Shown here in pieces: positions 8,719 to 18,246 of a stretch of 64,000 nt of DNA (its first letter is position 1; every line of letters starts with the position of its first letter). A program made the position numbers and the translations under genes. The notes below the pieces were generated by a model that was given only the letters and a program-made list of their open reading frames with translations, was not told the DNA's origin and ran no database searches. Source of the stretch: Deltaproteobacteria bacterium (GTDB taxonomy: Bacteria > Myxococcota > B64-G9); assembly GCA_019314375.1 (NCBI GenBank), contig JAFCZJ010000005.1:1-64000 (forward strand), given 5' to 3'.

Positions 8719-10320
8719 TCAAAAGTCGAATATTTCCACCTTCACCCCGCTTGGCAATTCGGGTTCAAACTGACGGACACGATCAGCCAGCATGACCGCT
8801 GCTTTGCGGTTGGTGGCAAAAAAAGAAATACCGTCAAAGGCGCAGCTTTCGTTGTTCTGGATGGTCCAGCGGCTCACTCGGAACCAATTTTCAGGCAGTC
8901 CTCCAATTGAAGGTTTGGAAAACCATTCTTCATACAGAATGGCGATTTCCACATTGGCTTCTTTTGTGATGCGATCGATTGCCCGCCGGTTGTATTGACC
9001 GCTGTTTTTCAGATCGAGTACCTCGATATCAGCCAAACCGAATAGATCGACGCAGTGGATGTCGGCCAGGTGGTTGGGTGCGCCGATGTCATTAAGAGCT
9101 ACTGTCTTTCCTGTATAAAATCGGTCCAAAAACCGGGCGGTTTGAATTTGCTGGTCGTGTATGCTCCGGCTGGATGCGGGCAGCAGGTAGACCGAAGCCA
9201 CCGCGCGAATGGCCATCAGGCACAAGGTGATGACCGCCAAGCTAAACCCCAGGCGGCGGGTCCAATTTCCGTTCAATTTCTTACGCAGCAGGTAGACCGG
9301 TTCGATCATTGCGGCCATGCCCATGGCCACCAGATAGGCTTCGTAACGAAATAGCCAACCTGTCCGCGCGAACTGCAGGTGCATGGTGCAGGTCACAAGG
9401 AAAATCAACGGCCCGAAGAGGATGGACTGCTTGTCACGAGGCCCACGCTTGAGGTGAAGAATCAGCGCAAACCCCAAGATTCCCATCAAGGCCATCAGGT
9501 GCGGGTTGGAGAGCAGTTGGATTGGCCCGGTTGAGATAAACGTCAAGAACCCCGCCATGGAGTTCAGATCCGGCAAGTTGCCCTTCATCAGCAGGGAGTT
9601 GGGAAAAAAATGCCAACCCTTATGGATGGCCATCAGTCCGATGGCCGTGATGCCTGAGAGGCTCAGAAAACCGGTGACAAGGGCAAGCCGAAAACGGCGA
9701 CGGAAAAGAAGCAATACAACCACCGTTGCAACCAGAAACAGACCCTCATACCGAGCAGCCACCAGCAGCGGAGCCAAGGCAGGCAGCAAATAGCGACCCC
9801 GTCTGGTTTCTTTGGAGTCCAGGGCTTTGGCCGCGAGAAAAGCAAACCAGATGCTAAGCAAGGTGTGCAAGCTGTGCTCCATGCCGCTATAGATCAAGGC
9901 GGGCAAGGGCACGAAAAAAGCGAACAAGAGCAGGAACAGGAAAACAAGTGGCTTGCTGAGAGGCATGCGCGCCAGCCATCCGTAAACTGAAAGACAGACC
10001 AGCGATGCCAGGATCAGGTTCCAGGCGAGTGGGATGATTTCGCTGTTGCCGAAGACAAATACCGAACAAGCCAGCAGAGAGGTCCACAAGGGAGAGGAAG
10101 AAGACGATGTGAATTCATAGGGGGTGATGCCCCAGACACCATGATGGGCCAGACTGTCGGCCATGGCCAAGTGAATGTAGGGGTCGTCCAGAGGATAGAC
10201 AAGCCAAGCGATTCCGCTCCAGGCACCTGCGCTGAAAACGCCGGCCATCACCCCATACAGAATGAGCAAACAAGTCCAAAAAGGCCAGCCCGGCCATCTC
10301 GAGATGGGGGATCGAGTCAA
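8719..10320 (-). CDS. Polytopic membrane glycosyltransferase-like protein (GT39/ArnT-type fold)
   Basis: 533 residues with about nine to ten hydrophobic segments. Near the N-terminus is 'YPLDDPYIHLAMADSLA..G.WG' followed by an 'SSSSSPLWTSLLA' segment, which I associate with GT-C type membrane glycosyltransferases (mannosyltransferase/ArnT-like) carrying an acidic motif in the first periplasmic loop. A soluble C-terminal part follows ('IATNRKAAVMLADRVRQFEPELP' region). The start is a TTG overlapping the stop of the propeller gene as TTGA, with AAGG just upstream, so the two are coupled. Likely transfers a lipid-linked sugar in the periplasm; donor and acceptor unknown. Confidence 0.7.
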   Translation of the reverse strand: MTRSPISRWPGWPFWTCLLILYGVMAGVFSAGAWSGIAWLVYPLDDPYIHLAMADSLAHHGVWGITPYEFTSSSSSPLWTSLLACSVFVFGNSEIIPLAWNLILASLVCLSVYGWLARMPLSKPLVFLFLLLFAFFVPLPALIYSGMEHSLHTLLSIWFAFLAAKALDSKETRRGRYLLPALAPLLVAARYEGLFLVATVVVLLLFRRRFRLALVTGFLSLSGITAIGLMAIHKGWHFFPNSLLMKGNLPDLNSMAGFLTFISTGPIQLLSNPHLMALMGILGFALILHLKRGPRDKQSILFGPLIFLVTCTMHLQFARTGWLFRYEAYLVAMGMAAMIEPVYLLRKKLNGNWTRRLGFSLAVITLCLMAIRAVASVYLLPASSRSIHDQQIQTARFLDRFYTGKTVALNDIGAPNHLADIHCVDLFGLADIEVLDLKNSGQYNRRAIDRITKEANVEIAILYEEWFSKPSIGGLPENWFRVSRWTIQNNESCAFDGISFFATNRKAAVMLADRVRQFEPELPSGVKVEIFDF

Positions 10321-11765
10321 TGGGCCTTACGTCGTCTCAACACCATCGGCGCAACCAGAAGGAGCAGGAACATACCCCCGGCAGGCCAGGAGCCCTGCCC
10401 TGGGTTTGTGGTGGCGCAAGAGATGATGAAATCGTCATCCGGGTTGGGCACGATGACGACCCGCAGGGTCATCTGGCTATCGGGCGCGCCTCGAAGTTGA
10501 ACGGCCATCAGATTGCCTGAGTCGAGAGTTACCGGCATTTCCAATTCGTCAACCTCTCTACTGAAATCGCAGGGTCCGAAGACCTGTCCACCATTCAAGG
10601 CCACCAGTGCTGAAGTCACACGGGCGCTTCCATCTTCAAGGCCGTTCTCCAAGCAAATGTAGGCCTGGCCCGTCAAACCCGGTTGAGTGAAGGCGTCAAG
10701 GAAGGTGACGGGCTTGCCCCTCGACCGAAGATAGGTCTTGGGTCCGAAGACCGGAATGGCCGCTGAGTTTTGACAACCTTCTCCAGTGGGGGGGGGATCA
10801 TCAAAGACAAACTCAAAGAGGTAGATGTCCAAATTTTCGTTGCGATTATCGGTGAAGACCAGCCGATTGCCCGACAGGTCGTGCAAATATTGCTGGGCTG
10901 GATCGATGGTCACCTGTTCGCTGACATGCAAAACCAAAGAGTGAATCCAGATGTCGGAATCGCCCGAACCCCAGTCCTCATAGGCCACAAAGTCGCCGCT
11001 GACCGCCGGGTTGCGCTGGTACTCTGGGTCATCGGTGATCATATGAGTCGTCCCGTCGCTGATGCGATAAGCAAAAACGTCGCCCGGACTTGATCGGTTG
11101 CTGGTGAAAACAATCCAGTCGCCATCCACATCCGGCTCCCTGTCCGAGGCCAAGTCCGTGGCTACAGCCGATTCGATGCCGGTGGCCAAGTCCAACATGA
11201 AAATATCTGCGTTGTCGTTGCGATAGTCTTCCCAAACCACGATTTGCCCGCTGATGACCGGTTTGATTTGCTGCGCAGGTGAATCGGTCAGGCGAGACTC
11301 TTCTCCGGTGACCAGGTTGATGAGGTAAACGTCGGAATCACCGTTGCGATTGTCTTCAAAGACCACATAGTCACCAGAAATTGCCGGGTTGCGCTGGGCC
11401 GCCGTGTCGTCTGTCAGTTGGACGGAGCTGGCCGAGTCGATGTCGTACAAAATGATATCTGCGTTGCCTTCGCCATAGTTTGTATACACAACATGCTGAC
11501 CTGAAACGTCATTCAGGAGTTGATCACCGCCACCGGAGGTGATCTGCTGCTCCACCCCCGCCTCCAAATCATAGTAGTAGATGTCCGCGTCGGGGTTGCG
11601 CAAATCCGAGTAAACGGTGATAGCCCCCGAGATGGACGGATCGAATTGGTCAGCCGAATCCGTTGTGATCTGAGTTTCTATCCCATCGAAGCGGTATGCC
11701 AGTGCTGGTGCAGCCATCAAAGCGATCATGAACAGGGCCAAGGTCAATCGAAACATCTTTGTCAT
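10317..11765 (-). CDS. TolB/PD40-type beta-propeller protein with C-terminal anchor
   Basis: 482 residues. A signal peptide (MTKMFRLTLALFMIALMAAPALA) is followed by about seven repeats of 'VSG..VVY.D.RN.D.DIY..DL.TG...Q.T.D...Q..P', the WD40-like/TolB propeller repeat. The tail has a Gly/Pro spacer, a hydrophobic helix (MFLLLLVAPMVL) and an RRRK end, which resembles MYXO-CTERM-type sorting signals, though the usual upstream Cys pair is not clear. The ATG at 11765 has AAGGAG eight bases upstream. A consensus promoter lies at 11978-12006. Probably a periplasmic or surface propeller involved in protein or glycan interactions. Confidence 0.75.
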   Translation of the reverse strand: MTKMFRLTLALFMIALMAAPALAYRFDGIETQITTDSADQFDPSISGAITVYSDLRNPDADIYYYDLEAGVEQQITSGGGDQLLNDVSGQHVVYTNYGEGNADIILYDIDSASSVQLTDDTAAQRNPAISGDYVVFEDNRNGDSDVYLINLVTGEESRLTDSPAQQIKPVISGQIVVWEDYRNDNADIFMLDLATGIESAVATDLASDREPDVDGDWIVFTSNRSSPGDVFAYRISDGTTHMITDDPEYQRNPAVSGDFVAYEDWGSGDSDIWIHSLVLHVSEQVTIDPAQQYLHDLSGNRLVFTDNRNENLDIYLFEFVFDDPPPTGEGCQNSAAIPVFGPKTYLRSRGKPVTFLDAFTQPGLTGQAYICLENGLEDGSARVTSALVALNGGQVFGPCDFSREVDELEMPVTLDSGNLMAVQLRGAPDSQMTLRVVIVPNPDDDFIISCATTNPGQGSWPAGGMFLLLLVAPMVLRRRKAH

Positions 11766-11977
11766 GGCATGCGCTCCTTGGTATTTGCTTCGTCCCAAAA
11801 ACAAAAGCCCAAAAAAACAAAACAGCGAAAGCTTCATCCGAAAAGCCTTCGCCGCGCAAGCCCTGCATGACCATCTTCGGCGGCCTGTCTACCGCAAAAT
11901 AATCCTATGCGGCCATGGCTTTGCGCTCCAAGTTACCCTGGATTGCCTTTTCGGATGGTACAACTAAATTCCAGTTC

Positions 11978-12006
11978 AGTATAAAATGATAATTGGAAGA
12001 TGTCAA
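11978..12006 (-). promoter_or_regulatory. Sigma-70 type promoter for the propeller/glycosyltransferase unit
   Basis: On the minus strand TTGACA and TATACT are separated by exactly 17 bases. This is close to consensus and lies in the AT-rich gap between the FecR gene and the propeller gene. It would give a leader of roughly 200 bases before the ATG at 11765. No obvious operator or terminator was seen in the leader. Confidence 0.65.
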
Positions 12007-12029
12007 GAAGTAATATTCTTCGGTTTTCC

Positions 12030-13007
12030 TTATGGTTTCTTGTCCCGCCACATTTCGGGCGAGGTCTTTATCTGGAATGAATCAGCTCGGGTATCAACCG
12101 TGAATGAATGCGATCGGATTTCTTTGACGTTGTTCCCCACATCCTCGGCTTTTATTGCAACTCGATGTTTTCCATCCCCAAGTTGCAGAACCTGGCGAAA
12201 TTTGCCTCTCGGGTCCACTTCCACCACCACGCCAGCGACTCTCACCCGAGCGCCTGGCTGACAGCGACCCTTCACCAAAAGTCGTCCCGATGAGAGATTT
12301 CGCTCTTTGGGCCAGCGTACCTTGAGAAGCAGTTGTTTTGGGATGCGTATCGGATCCTCGGGCGGGCTGCCCTGCTCTACTCGCGCCATGTAGCCCGCAT
12401 CAATCTGAACGATCTTGCCTTCCGCCTCCAATTCAACCCGGCCCTTGCTGGCACCGACCGAGACCATCCCGGATTTATCCGCGTGCATCTTGAACTGACC
12501 ACCCTGGGAACGCGCCACCGCTCGTACCGCGGCCACCTCAACCAAATGTTTTGTGGCAGGCACCACGCTCGCATCAATCATGCCCTCTGCCAGAAGAAAG
12601 CGGAAAAGATTCTCCGTTAAGGATTGAACCAAGAACTCTGAGTCTGAATCCATACGTACGGCAAATACGCCTGGCATCGACAAAGTCGCGCTTGATAAAT
12701 TGCCTGTCCGGATTCTGTCTTGCGCTTGCAGCACCATGCCTTCTTCGGCATGAGACCAGTTTTTCCCATCACCACTGGCAACCTCAACCTGACCCTTAAC
12801 CTGGTTGAGAGACAGAGCCATGGGAGCGGCTTGGGCCTGGGCTTCGATTTCGGGCAGTAGTCTGACCTTTAGCCCGGTGGGCGCGATGGGTGCCTCCTGA
12901 TTTGTCCTGCTCACCGAGAGCCCGTGCTCGAACAAGATGAGGTACACGATGGGAACGCTGACGACAAACAAAATGATGGCGGATATGAAAAGCAATCGTT
13001 CCCGCAT
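12030..13007 (-). CDS. FecR-domain membrane protein
   Basis: 325 residues. One N-terminal transmembrane helix (LLFISAIILFVVSVPIVYLI) places the rest in the periplasm. The body carries a FecR-like domain ('VKGQVEVASGDGKNW..AEEGMVLQAQDRIRTG..S.A.L') starting near residue 70, and a later beta-rich segment resembling a bacterial Ig-like module ('GRLLVKGRCQPGARVRVAG'). The start overlaps the stop of the histidine kinase as TGATG. FecR domains usually bind ligands or pass signals across the envelope. Here the coupling to two kinases suggests a periplasmic partner of the sensor rather than a sigma-factor regulator. Confidence 0.75.
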   Translation of the reverse strand: MRERLLFISAIILFVVSVPIVYLILFEHGLSVSRTNQEAPIAPTGLKVRLLPEIEAQAQAAPMALSLNQVKGQVEVASGDGKNWSHAEEGMVLQAQDRIRTGNLSSATLSMPGVFAVRMDSDSEFLVQSLTENLFRFLLAEGMIDASVVPATKHLVEVAAVRAVARSQGGQFKMHADKSGMVSVGASKGRVELEAEGKIVQIDAGYMARVEQGSPPEDPIRIPKQLLLKVRWPKERNLSSGRLLVKGRCQPGARVRVAGVVVEVDPRGKFRQVLQLGDGKHRVAIKAEDVGNNVKEIRSHSFTVDTRADSFQIKTSPEMWRDKKP

Positions 13008-14842
13008 CAGGAATTTCCGATCCAAGGCAACTCGATGCGGAATAGACTGCCCTCGCCCAGCTTGCTTTCCACGTCGATCCTCCCGCCATGATCCGTAATG
13101 ATGCGATAGCTTTCGCTTAATCCCAAGCCTGTATTGGTCCAAACATCCTTGCTTGTGAAGAAGGGATCAAAAATTTTATCCACGCAATCCGACGGGATCC
13201 CAACCCCATCGTCTCTCACCTCGACGAGCAGCCTCTCTTTTCCTTCGGTCATGGTTTGAATGTTTAGCTTGCCTCCATCCGGCATGGCCGTCAATGCATT
13301 GGAGAATAGATTGAGAAAAACCTGCATCAATTGCCGATGATCACCAAGAATTTCAGGCAATTGCTCATCGAGCAACCAGTCGCTTTTTATACCCTGGGAC
13401 AAGAGCCGCTGCTCCATCAAGGAATGGGCATCGAGAAGAACCTGATTGATGTCACAGGCGCTGTGCTCGGATTCAGCATCAAGCTCGCTGAAGCGCAACA
13501 GCCTCTGGATGACATCCCGGCAGCGCTTTGCAGCGCCTTCCATTTCTTCCAGCACCTCCTGGCGCTTGGGCCATTCAGGGCCCTTGAGCTTGAGCAACTG
13601 CACGTTGCCGAGGATGCCGACAAGTGGATTGTTCACTTCATGAGCTACACCAGCACCGAGTTGACCGATGGCCGCCAGCTTGTTTGTTTGCAGCAAACGT
13701 TGATGGGCAACGGCCAGTTCGTGGGTGCGCTCTTCGACTCGTTGCGCCAATTCTCGATTGAATCCTTCAATTTCCTCTCGAGAGGCTTGCAACTCTTCGC
13801 CCATGAGGTTGAAAGTCTTGGCCAACAAGCCCAACTCATCCCGGGTTTTTACCTCCACCCGAGTCGAAAGGTCGCCTCTGGCAAATGCTTCGGCACCAGC
13901 AGCCATTTTTCTGAGATTTTTGTTGATTCGGCCGGTGAACAATCCCCCAAGCAACAACAAGGCAAGGATGGAGAACCCAGTGCCCGTCATGGTGACCAAA
14001 CGAGATCTTTTTACCTCGGCCCAAGCTGAATCGTGCTTCTCGTGCAGCACAACGCCCCATCCGGTCAGGCCCACCCGCGAATATGCGATCAGTCTGTCTT
14101 TATCAAAAAAAGCGTCTGCAATCATTCCAGCCTGCATCCTTGTCACGGCAGATTGCGTGGCCTGCAGGATACGCTCCTCCCTTTCTGCAAACCCGCCAAG
14201 AAACTGGCCGTTTTCGTCTACCAACGTGACGTTGAAACCTTGGGTGAAGGCGCTGTCCTGGATACGCTGGAGAACCCTCGACAGGCTCCACTGCAGTGCC
14301 AAAAGTTGGCCTGGCTTGCTCAGCGGAAAAAGCATGTTTAGCGAAGGGGCAGCGTTTGGGGATTTGCTAATTGAACCCAATACGACGCTTCCGGGTCCAG
14401 CCGCCTCCGCTCTGCGCATGGGCAATTGTTTGAGAAATTTTCGATGCTCGACTGCCGAAATCGCCTTTCGATGTCGATACTCTGGATACTTCTCAGGATG
14501 CGCCAAATACACACCCGGCACGAGGGCTTCTGCCTGCGGATCTACCAGGGCCACCTGAGAAATGGTTTCGCTTTGCTTGTAGATGATGCCGAGCAAACCC
14601 TTCCACTCTTCTTTATTCATATCTGAAGTCGACATGTAGCCAAGCGCAGCCTGCACCCGCTCCAAAACTTCCCTGCTCTCATCGTTCGCAATTCCGGCAA
14701 GGTGCTTCGCCGCATCCAGCCTCGCGGCGATCAGCTGTTGAGCCATCTGTTGTTCACTGTGATGCAGCACCCCTAGACCCACCAGCATCGGGATGGCGGT
14801 AGCGGCCACGACAAACAAAATCAACTGTTGATAAAGTTTCAT
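13007..14842 (-). CDS. Membrane sensor histidine kinase (Cache-like, HAMP, HisKA, HATPase)
   Basis: 611 residues. TM1 at about 5-25 and TM2 at about 285-305 enclose a periplasmic region of about 260 residues, probably Cache-like. Then come HAMP, a coiled coil, and HisKA with the H-box 'GVAHEVNNPL' near residue 400. The ATPase domain has an N-box 'NLFSNALTAM', G1 'DDGVGIP' and G2 'TGLGLSES'. It lacks a receiver domain, so the phosphate must go to another protein. The start overlaps the stop of the large hybrid kinase as ATGA, which makes that protein's receiver domains the obvious candidates. The stop overlaps the FecR gene. Confidence 0.88.
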   Translation of the reverse strand: MKLYQQLILFVVAATAIPMLVGLGVLHHSEQQMAQQLIAARLDAAKHLAGIANDESREVLERVQAALGYMSTSDMNKEEWKGLLGIIYKQSETISQVALVDPQAEALVPGVYLAHPEKYPEYRHRKAISAVEHRKFLKQLPMRRAEAAGPGSVVLGSISKSPNAAPSLNMLFPLSKPGQLLALQWSLSRVLQRIQDSAFTQGFNVTLVDENGQFLGGFAEREERILQATQSAVTRMQAGMIADAFFDKDRLIAYSRVGLTGWGVVLHEKHDSAWAEVKRSRLVTMTGTGFSILALLLLGGLFTGRINKNLRKMAAGAEAFARGDLSTRVEVKTRDELGLLAKTFNLMGEELQASREEIEGFNRELAQRVEERTHELAVAHQRLLQTNKLAAIGQLGAGVAHEVNNPLVGILGNVQLLKLKGPEWPKRQEVLEEMEGAAKRCRDVIQRLLRFSELDAESEHSACDINQVLLDAHSLMEQRLLSQGIKSDWLLDEQLPEILGDHRQLMQVFLNLFSNALTAMPDGGKLNIQTMTEGKERLLVEVRDDGVGIPSDCVDKIFDPFFTSKDVWTNTGLGLSESYRIITDHGGRIDVESKLGEGSLFRIELPWIGNS

Positions 14843-17800
14843 GCCTGGTCTTTGGACCCCTCTTTATTCCCGGTTTCCTCCAGTTCTCCCTGCACCAGGA
14901 CGCTGCCGGCCTGTTTTTTGGCCTCGGCTTTCAGCTGGGCTGCCATTTTCGCAATCTCAGCGTGACTGCACACCTGCCCCGGCTTCACGAGAATCGACGC
15001 CAAAGAGATGCTCATGATAGGAAATCGGCGCAACTCGTCAAAACGGTCAGTCGTCTCAATATATCCTTTCGACTGATCTTCCTGTTTGTAATAGAGGGGG
15101 ATCAGGCTATCGAAATTCTTGATGATGCCATGGCAAATGGCCTGGAGGGATCCTGTCTCGGTCACCAACACAAAATCGTCACCCGCGATGTGACCGACAA
15201 AGTCGCTCGGCGTACCATGTTTTTCGACCGCTTTTCGAATCACGTCCCCAGTCTGTTGAATGACACCGTCTGCCTTGGCGTATCCGTAGTAATCATTGAA
15301 GGCCTTCAGATTGTCCAAATCAAGGTAGCAAAGGCTAAAGCCTCGCAGGTCGAGCAAACGTCGATTGATTTCTCGGTCGAGAGCCAATGATCCGGGCAGC
15401 TTGGTGGTCGGGCTCGAGTCAAGCTCGCGCTCTTTCCGTTGGATGATCGTATCGACACGCGCTCCGAGTTCCAGGGTATCGAAAGGCTTGACCATGTAAT
15501 CATCGCCGCCCAATTTAAGAGCCTTAACCTTGTCTTTTGTCTGGCCCCTGGCCGAGATGAAAATGATGGGCAGGTCCTTAAGCTTTCTGTCGGAACGAAT
15601 TTGTTCGGTGACTTGAAATCCGTCCATGTCCGGCAGCATGACGTCGAGCAGGACCACATCCACTTGCTCGCGTTCAAGCCGCTTGAGCGCTTCTTCTCCA
15701 CTTCCAGCCTCAACGACCGCGTAACCTTGCTCCTCCAGTACCCCTCGAGAGACTTCGCGAATGGCCGGGTCGTCATCCACGATAAGCACCTTGAACATTC
15801 TCTTGACCAGACGTCGTTTCTCGAGCAACTCCAAAACTTGTTCGAGGAGATTCGGCACGTCCACCGGCTTGGAGAGAAATGCAGCAGCGCCCGCCTCGTA
15901 GGCCGCATGTTCTTCCTGGGCCACGCTCAATACCAAGACAGGAATTTCGCGAGTCTCGGGATCGTGGTGAAGAATATCCGTAATCTGCAATCCGTCCACA
16001 TCGGGCATGCGAATATCCATCAGGATCAGGGAGGGCAGGCGTTCTCGGGCCAATTCGAGGGCTTCCTTGCCCGAATGGGCAACGTAGACGTGGTAGCCCT
16101 GACTCATCATCAGTCCCTTGATGACGTAGGTTGTGTTGACGTCGTCGTCCACCACCAGCAAACTCGGTGCCGTCTTGAATTTGGGCAGGCTGGGCATCAG
16201 ACCGGGCAAGGTCCGAGCCTCTTCTGTCCCTTTCTGACCATCGTAAGCGGGCAGCGTGATGATAAACTCGGTCCCCTGCCCTCTTCCGCTCTCGACCCAG
16301 ATGCTGCCGCCGTGGGCATCCACAATGTTTTTCGAGATGCTCAGGCCCAGGCCCGAACCGGAAACCGCGCCAGACCGGGCTCGTTTGGCCTGCTCGAATT
16401 TGTCAAAAATTCGAGCGTGGTCTTGCTCGACAATTTCCTCCCCGTCGTTATACACACTCAATCCAATTAAGTCTGAGGTCAATGGGCTTGAGAGGACCTG
16501 GACCCGGATGGTGCCGTCCTTTTGTGTGAACTTCAGGGCGTTGGATAGAAGGTTATTCAAGACCTGGTGCAAACGATTCCGATCACCCCAGACATGCACC
16601 ATGTCCTCTGGCCGACGCAATTCCAGATGCACTTGGCGTTCTTCGGCAGCAGCCTGGTATTGGTCGATTGCCTCTTTGGCCAGTGCGTTCAAATCCAAGC
16701 GCGTCATGCGCATGTCCATTTTGCCGGAGGCATAGCGATTCAGGTCAAGCAGGTCGCTGATGATGGTGTTGAGCTTGTCGCAGCCGCCTCTCGCCAACTC
16801 GAGATATCGTTCCTGCTTCTCGTTGAGTTCTCCGGCGTAACGGTGGATCAGCAGGTCCAAGGCCCCGCCGATGCTGGTCAATGGAGTCCTGAGTTCATGG
16901 CTGACGATGGAGACGAACTCGTCCTTGCGCTCCTCCAGTCGCTTTTCCTCGGTGATGTCTCTGAGCACGACGGCCACACCCAGCAATTTGTCGTCCAGAG
17001 AGACCGGCGACACAATGGATTGGAGAACACGATCAAAAACCTGGATTTCTTCACGCAGCGCTTCCCTGTCCCGGATGGCCCAGCCTCGCACCAGATCAAA
17101 AGGATAAAATCCCAAGGTATCCTTCAAAAATCGTGTATCCACCTCTGCATCCGGCGAGAGGTGCAAAAGCTTCCGCGCCGCCGGGTTGATGACGAAGACG
17201 CTGTCTTGATCATCGACCATGATGACCCCATCGGGCAGGCTCTGAACCATCAAGCGCAAGCGCTCTTGTTCCGTTGAAAGCTGCTTGCGCAGGCCATCGA
17301 CGATCTCGGCGGTTTGGTTGGCCAGGATGTCGAGCATCTGCCCCGCATCCTCGCCCAAGCTGTCTTTTCGACTGTCGAACAACATGATCAGGCCAAGTGG
17401 TTTGTCATCCGCCTTGTGCAATACGGTGGCCACCTGAGATACAAATTCGCCATGCTCTACGTCACCAGGTTCTTGACCTGTCACCTGCAAAAGCAGTTCT
17501 TCTTCCGAGATCAATCGTCCGGTGCGTTCTCGATATGCCTCAAGTGTTTGTTTTCTGATTTCGAACAACTGTTTTTGCCCCATTGGCTTGCGGCGATGGA
17601 TGTACAAGAAAGCCTTGGCACCGCCGCCTTGTTCCAGCAGGGCGGCACAGGCGTCGAACTCGAGCATGAAGGGCAGGTATTTGAGGATCGCTCTGATGAT
17701 CTCGGGATATGAATTGGCCCGCGCGGCTTCCTTGCTCAGGTCCAAAAATACCGTCATGGCGTTAAGTCGAAGCTCGAGGTCGCTCAAGAGCTTTTCTTTG

Positions 17801-18186
17801 TCGCGGCGAAGCTGATAGGTCTCCAATCCATTGCGGATGGTGAAGAGCAGGTCGTTTAGATCCCAGGGTTTGGTGATGTAGCGATAGACTTGGCCCCGGT
17901 TGATGGCATCGATGAGATCCTTGGGCTCGGTATAGCCGGTCAGAATGATACGCATCATCTGGGGTTGAATCTTGCGGGCATGTTCAATGAGTTCGATGCC
18001 CGTCATCTCGGGCATGCGCTGGTCGGTCAGCAGCAGATCCACCTGCTGTACTCGTAAAATTTCCAGTGCTTCCGCCCCGCTCCCGGCGGTCAAAATCTCA
18101 TAATCGTCTTCCAGGGCCCGCTCAAGCACATTCAGAGCGTCCTTTTCGTCGTCCACGGCCAAGATGCGATAGCGATGTGTCGTCAT
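14839..18186 (-). CDS. Hybrid kinase: REC - GAF-like - PAS - HisKA - HATPase - REC - REC - GGDEF
   Basis: 1115 residues, soluble. REC1 (about 5-125) has phosphoacceptor Asp in LLLTDQRMPEMTG. A GAF-like region and a PAS domain ('LPDGVIMVDDQDSVFVINPAA') follow. HisKA carries 'SHELRTPLTSI' near residue 430 and the ATPase carries 'NLLSNALKFT' and 'GSGLGLSIS'. REC2 ('LILMDIRMPDVDG') and REC3 ('VVLLDVMLPDMDG') come next. The last domain is GGDEF-like, but the signature reads AGDDF near residue 1000, so diguanylate cyclase activity is doubtful. The ATG at 18186 has GGGAG upstream; an upstream extension of the frame to 18291 has no such support. First gene of the kinase-kinase-FecR unit and divergent from the PilZ-like gene. 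Confidence 0.88.
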   Translation of the reverse strand: MTTHRYRILAVDDEKDALNVLERALEDDYEILTAGSGAEALEILRVQQVDLLLTDQRMPEMTGIELIEHARKIQPQMMRIILTGYTEPKDLIDAINRGQVYRYITKPWDLNDLLFTIRNGLETYQLRRDKEKLLSDLELRLNAMTVFLDLSKEAARANSYPEIIRAILKYLPFMLEFDACAALLEQGGGAKAFLYIHRRKPMGQKQLFEIRKQTLEAYRERTGRLISEEELLLQVTGQEPGDVEHGEFVSQVATVLHKADDKPLGLIMLFDSRKDSLGEDAGQMLDILANQTAEIVDGLRKQLSTEQERLRLMVQSLPDGVIMVDDQDSVFVINPAARKLLHLSPDAEVDTRFLKDTLGFYPFDLVRGWAIRDREALREEIQVFDRVLQSIVSPVSLDDKLLGVAVVLRDITEEKRLEERKDEFVSIVSHELRTPLTSIGGALDLLIHRYAGELNEKQERYLELARGGCDKLNTIISDLLDLNRYASGKMDMRMTRLDLNALAKEAIDQYQAAAEERQVHLELRRPEDMVHVWGDRNRLHQVLNNLLSNALKFTQKDGTIRVQVLSSPLTSDLIGLSVYNDGEEIVEQDHARIFDKFEQAKRARSGAVSGSGLGLSISKNIVDAHGGSIWVESGRGQGTEFIITLPAYDGQKGTEEARTLPGLMPSLPKFKTAPSLLVVDDDVNTTYVIKGLMMSQGYHVYVAHSGKEALELARERLPSLILMDIRMPDVDGLQITDILHHDPETREIPVLVLSVAQEEHAAYEAGAAAFLSKPVDVPNLLEQVLELLEKRRLVKRMFKVLIVDDDPAIREVSRGVLEEQGYAVVEAGSGEEALKRLEREQVDVVLLDVMLPDMDGFQVTEQIRSDRKLKDLPIIFISARGQTKDKVKALKLGGDDYMVKPFDTLELGARVDTIIQRKERELDSSPTTKLPGSLALDREINRRLLDLRGFSLCYLDLDNLKAFNDYYGYAKADGVIQQTGDVIRKAVEKHGTPSDFVGHIAGDDFVLVTETGSLQAICHGIIKNFDSLIPLYYKQEDQSKGYIETTDRFDELRRFPIMSISLASILVKPGQVCSHAEIAKMAAQLKAEAKKQAGSVLVQGELEETGNKEGSKDQA

Positions 18187-18246
18187 GGATGTCTCCCGTG
18201 CCGATGCTAACACAACAGGGCGTTTTGGCAACATGAGGGCTTGCAG

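Noticed and set aside
15439-16470. A 343-codon plus-strand open frame
   Set aside because: Antisense to the receiver and kinase domains of the hybrid kinase, whose motifs are intact.
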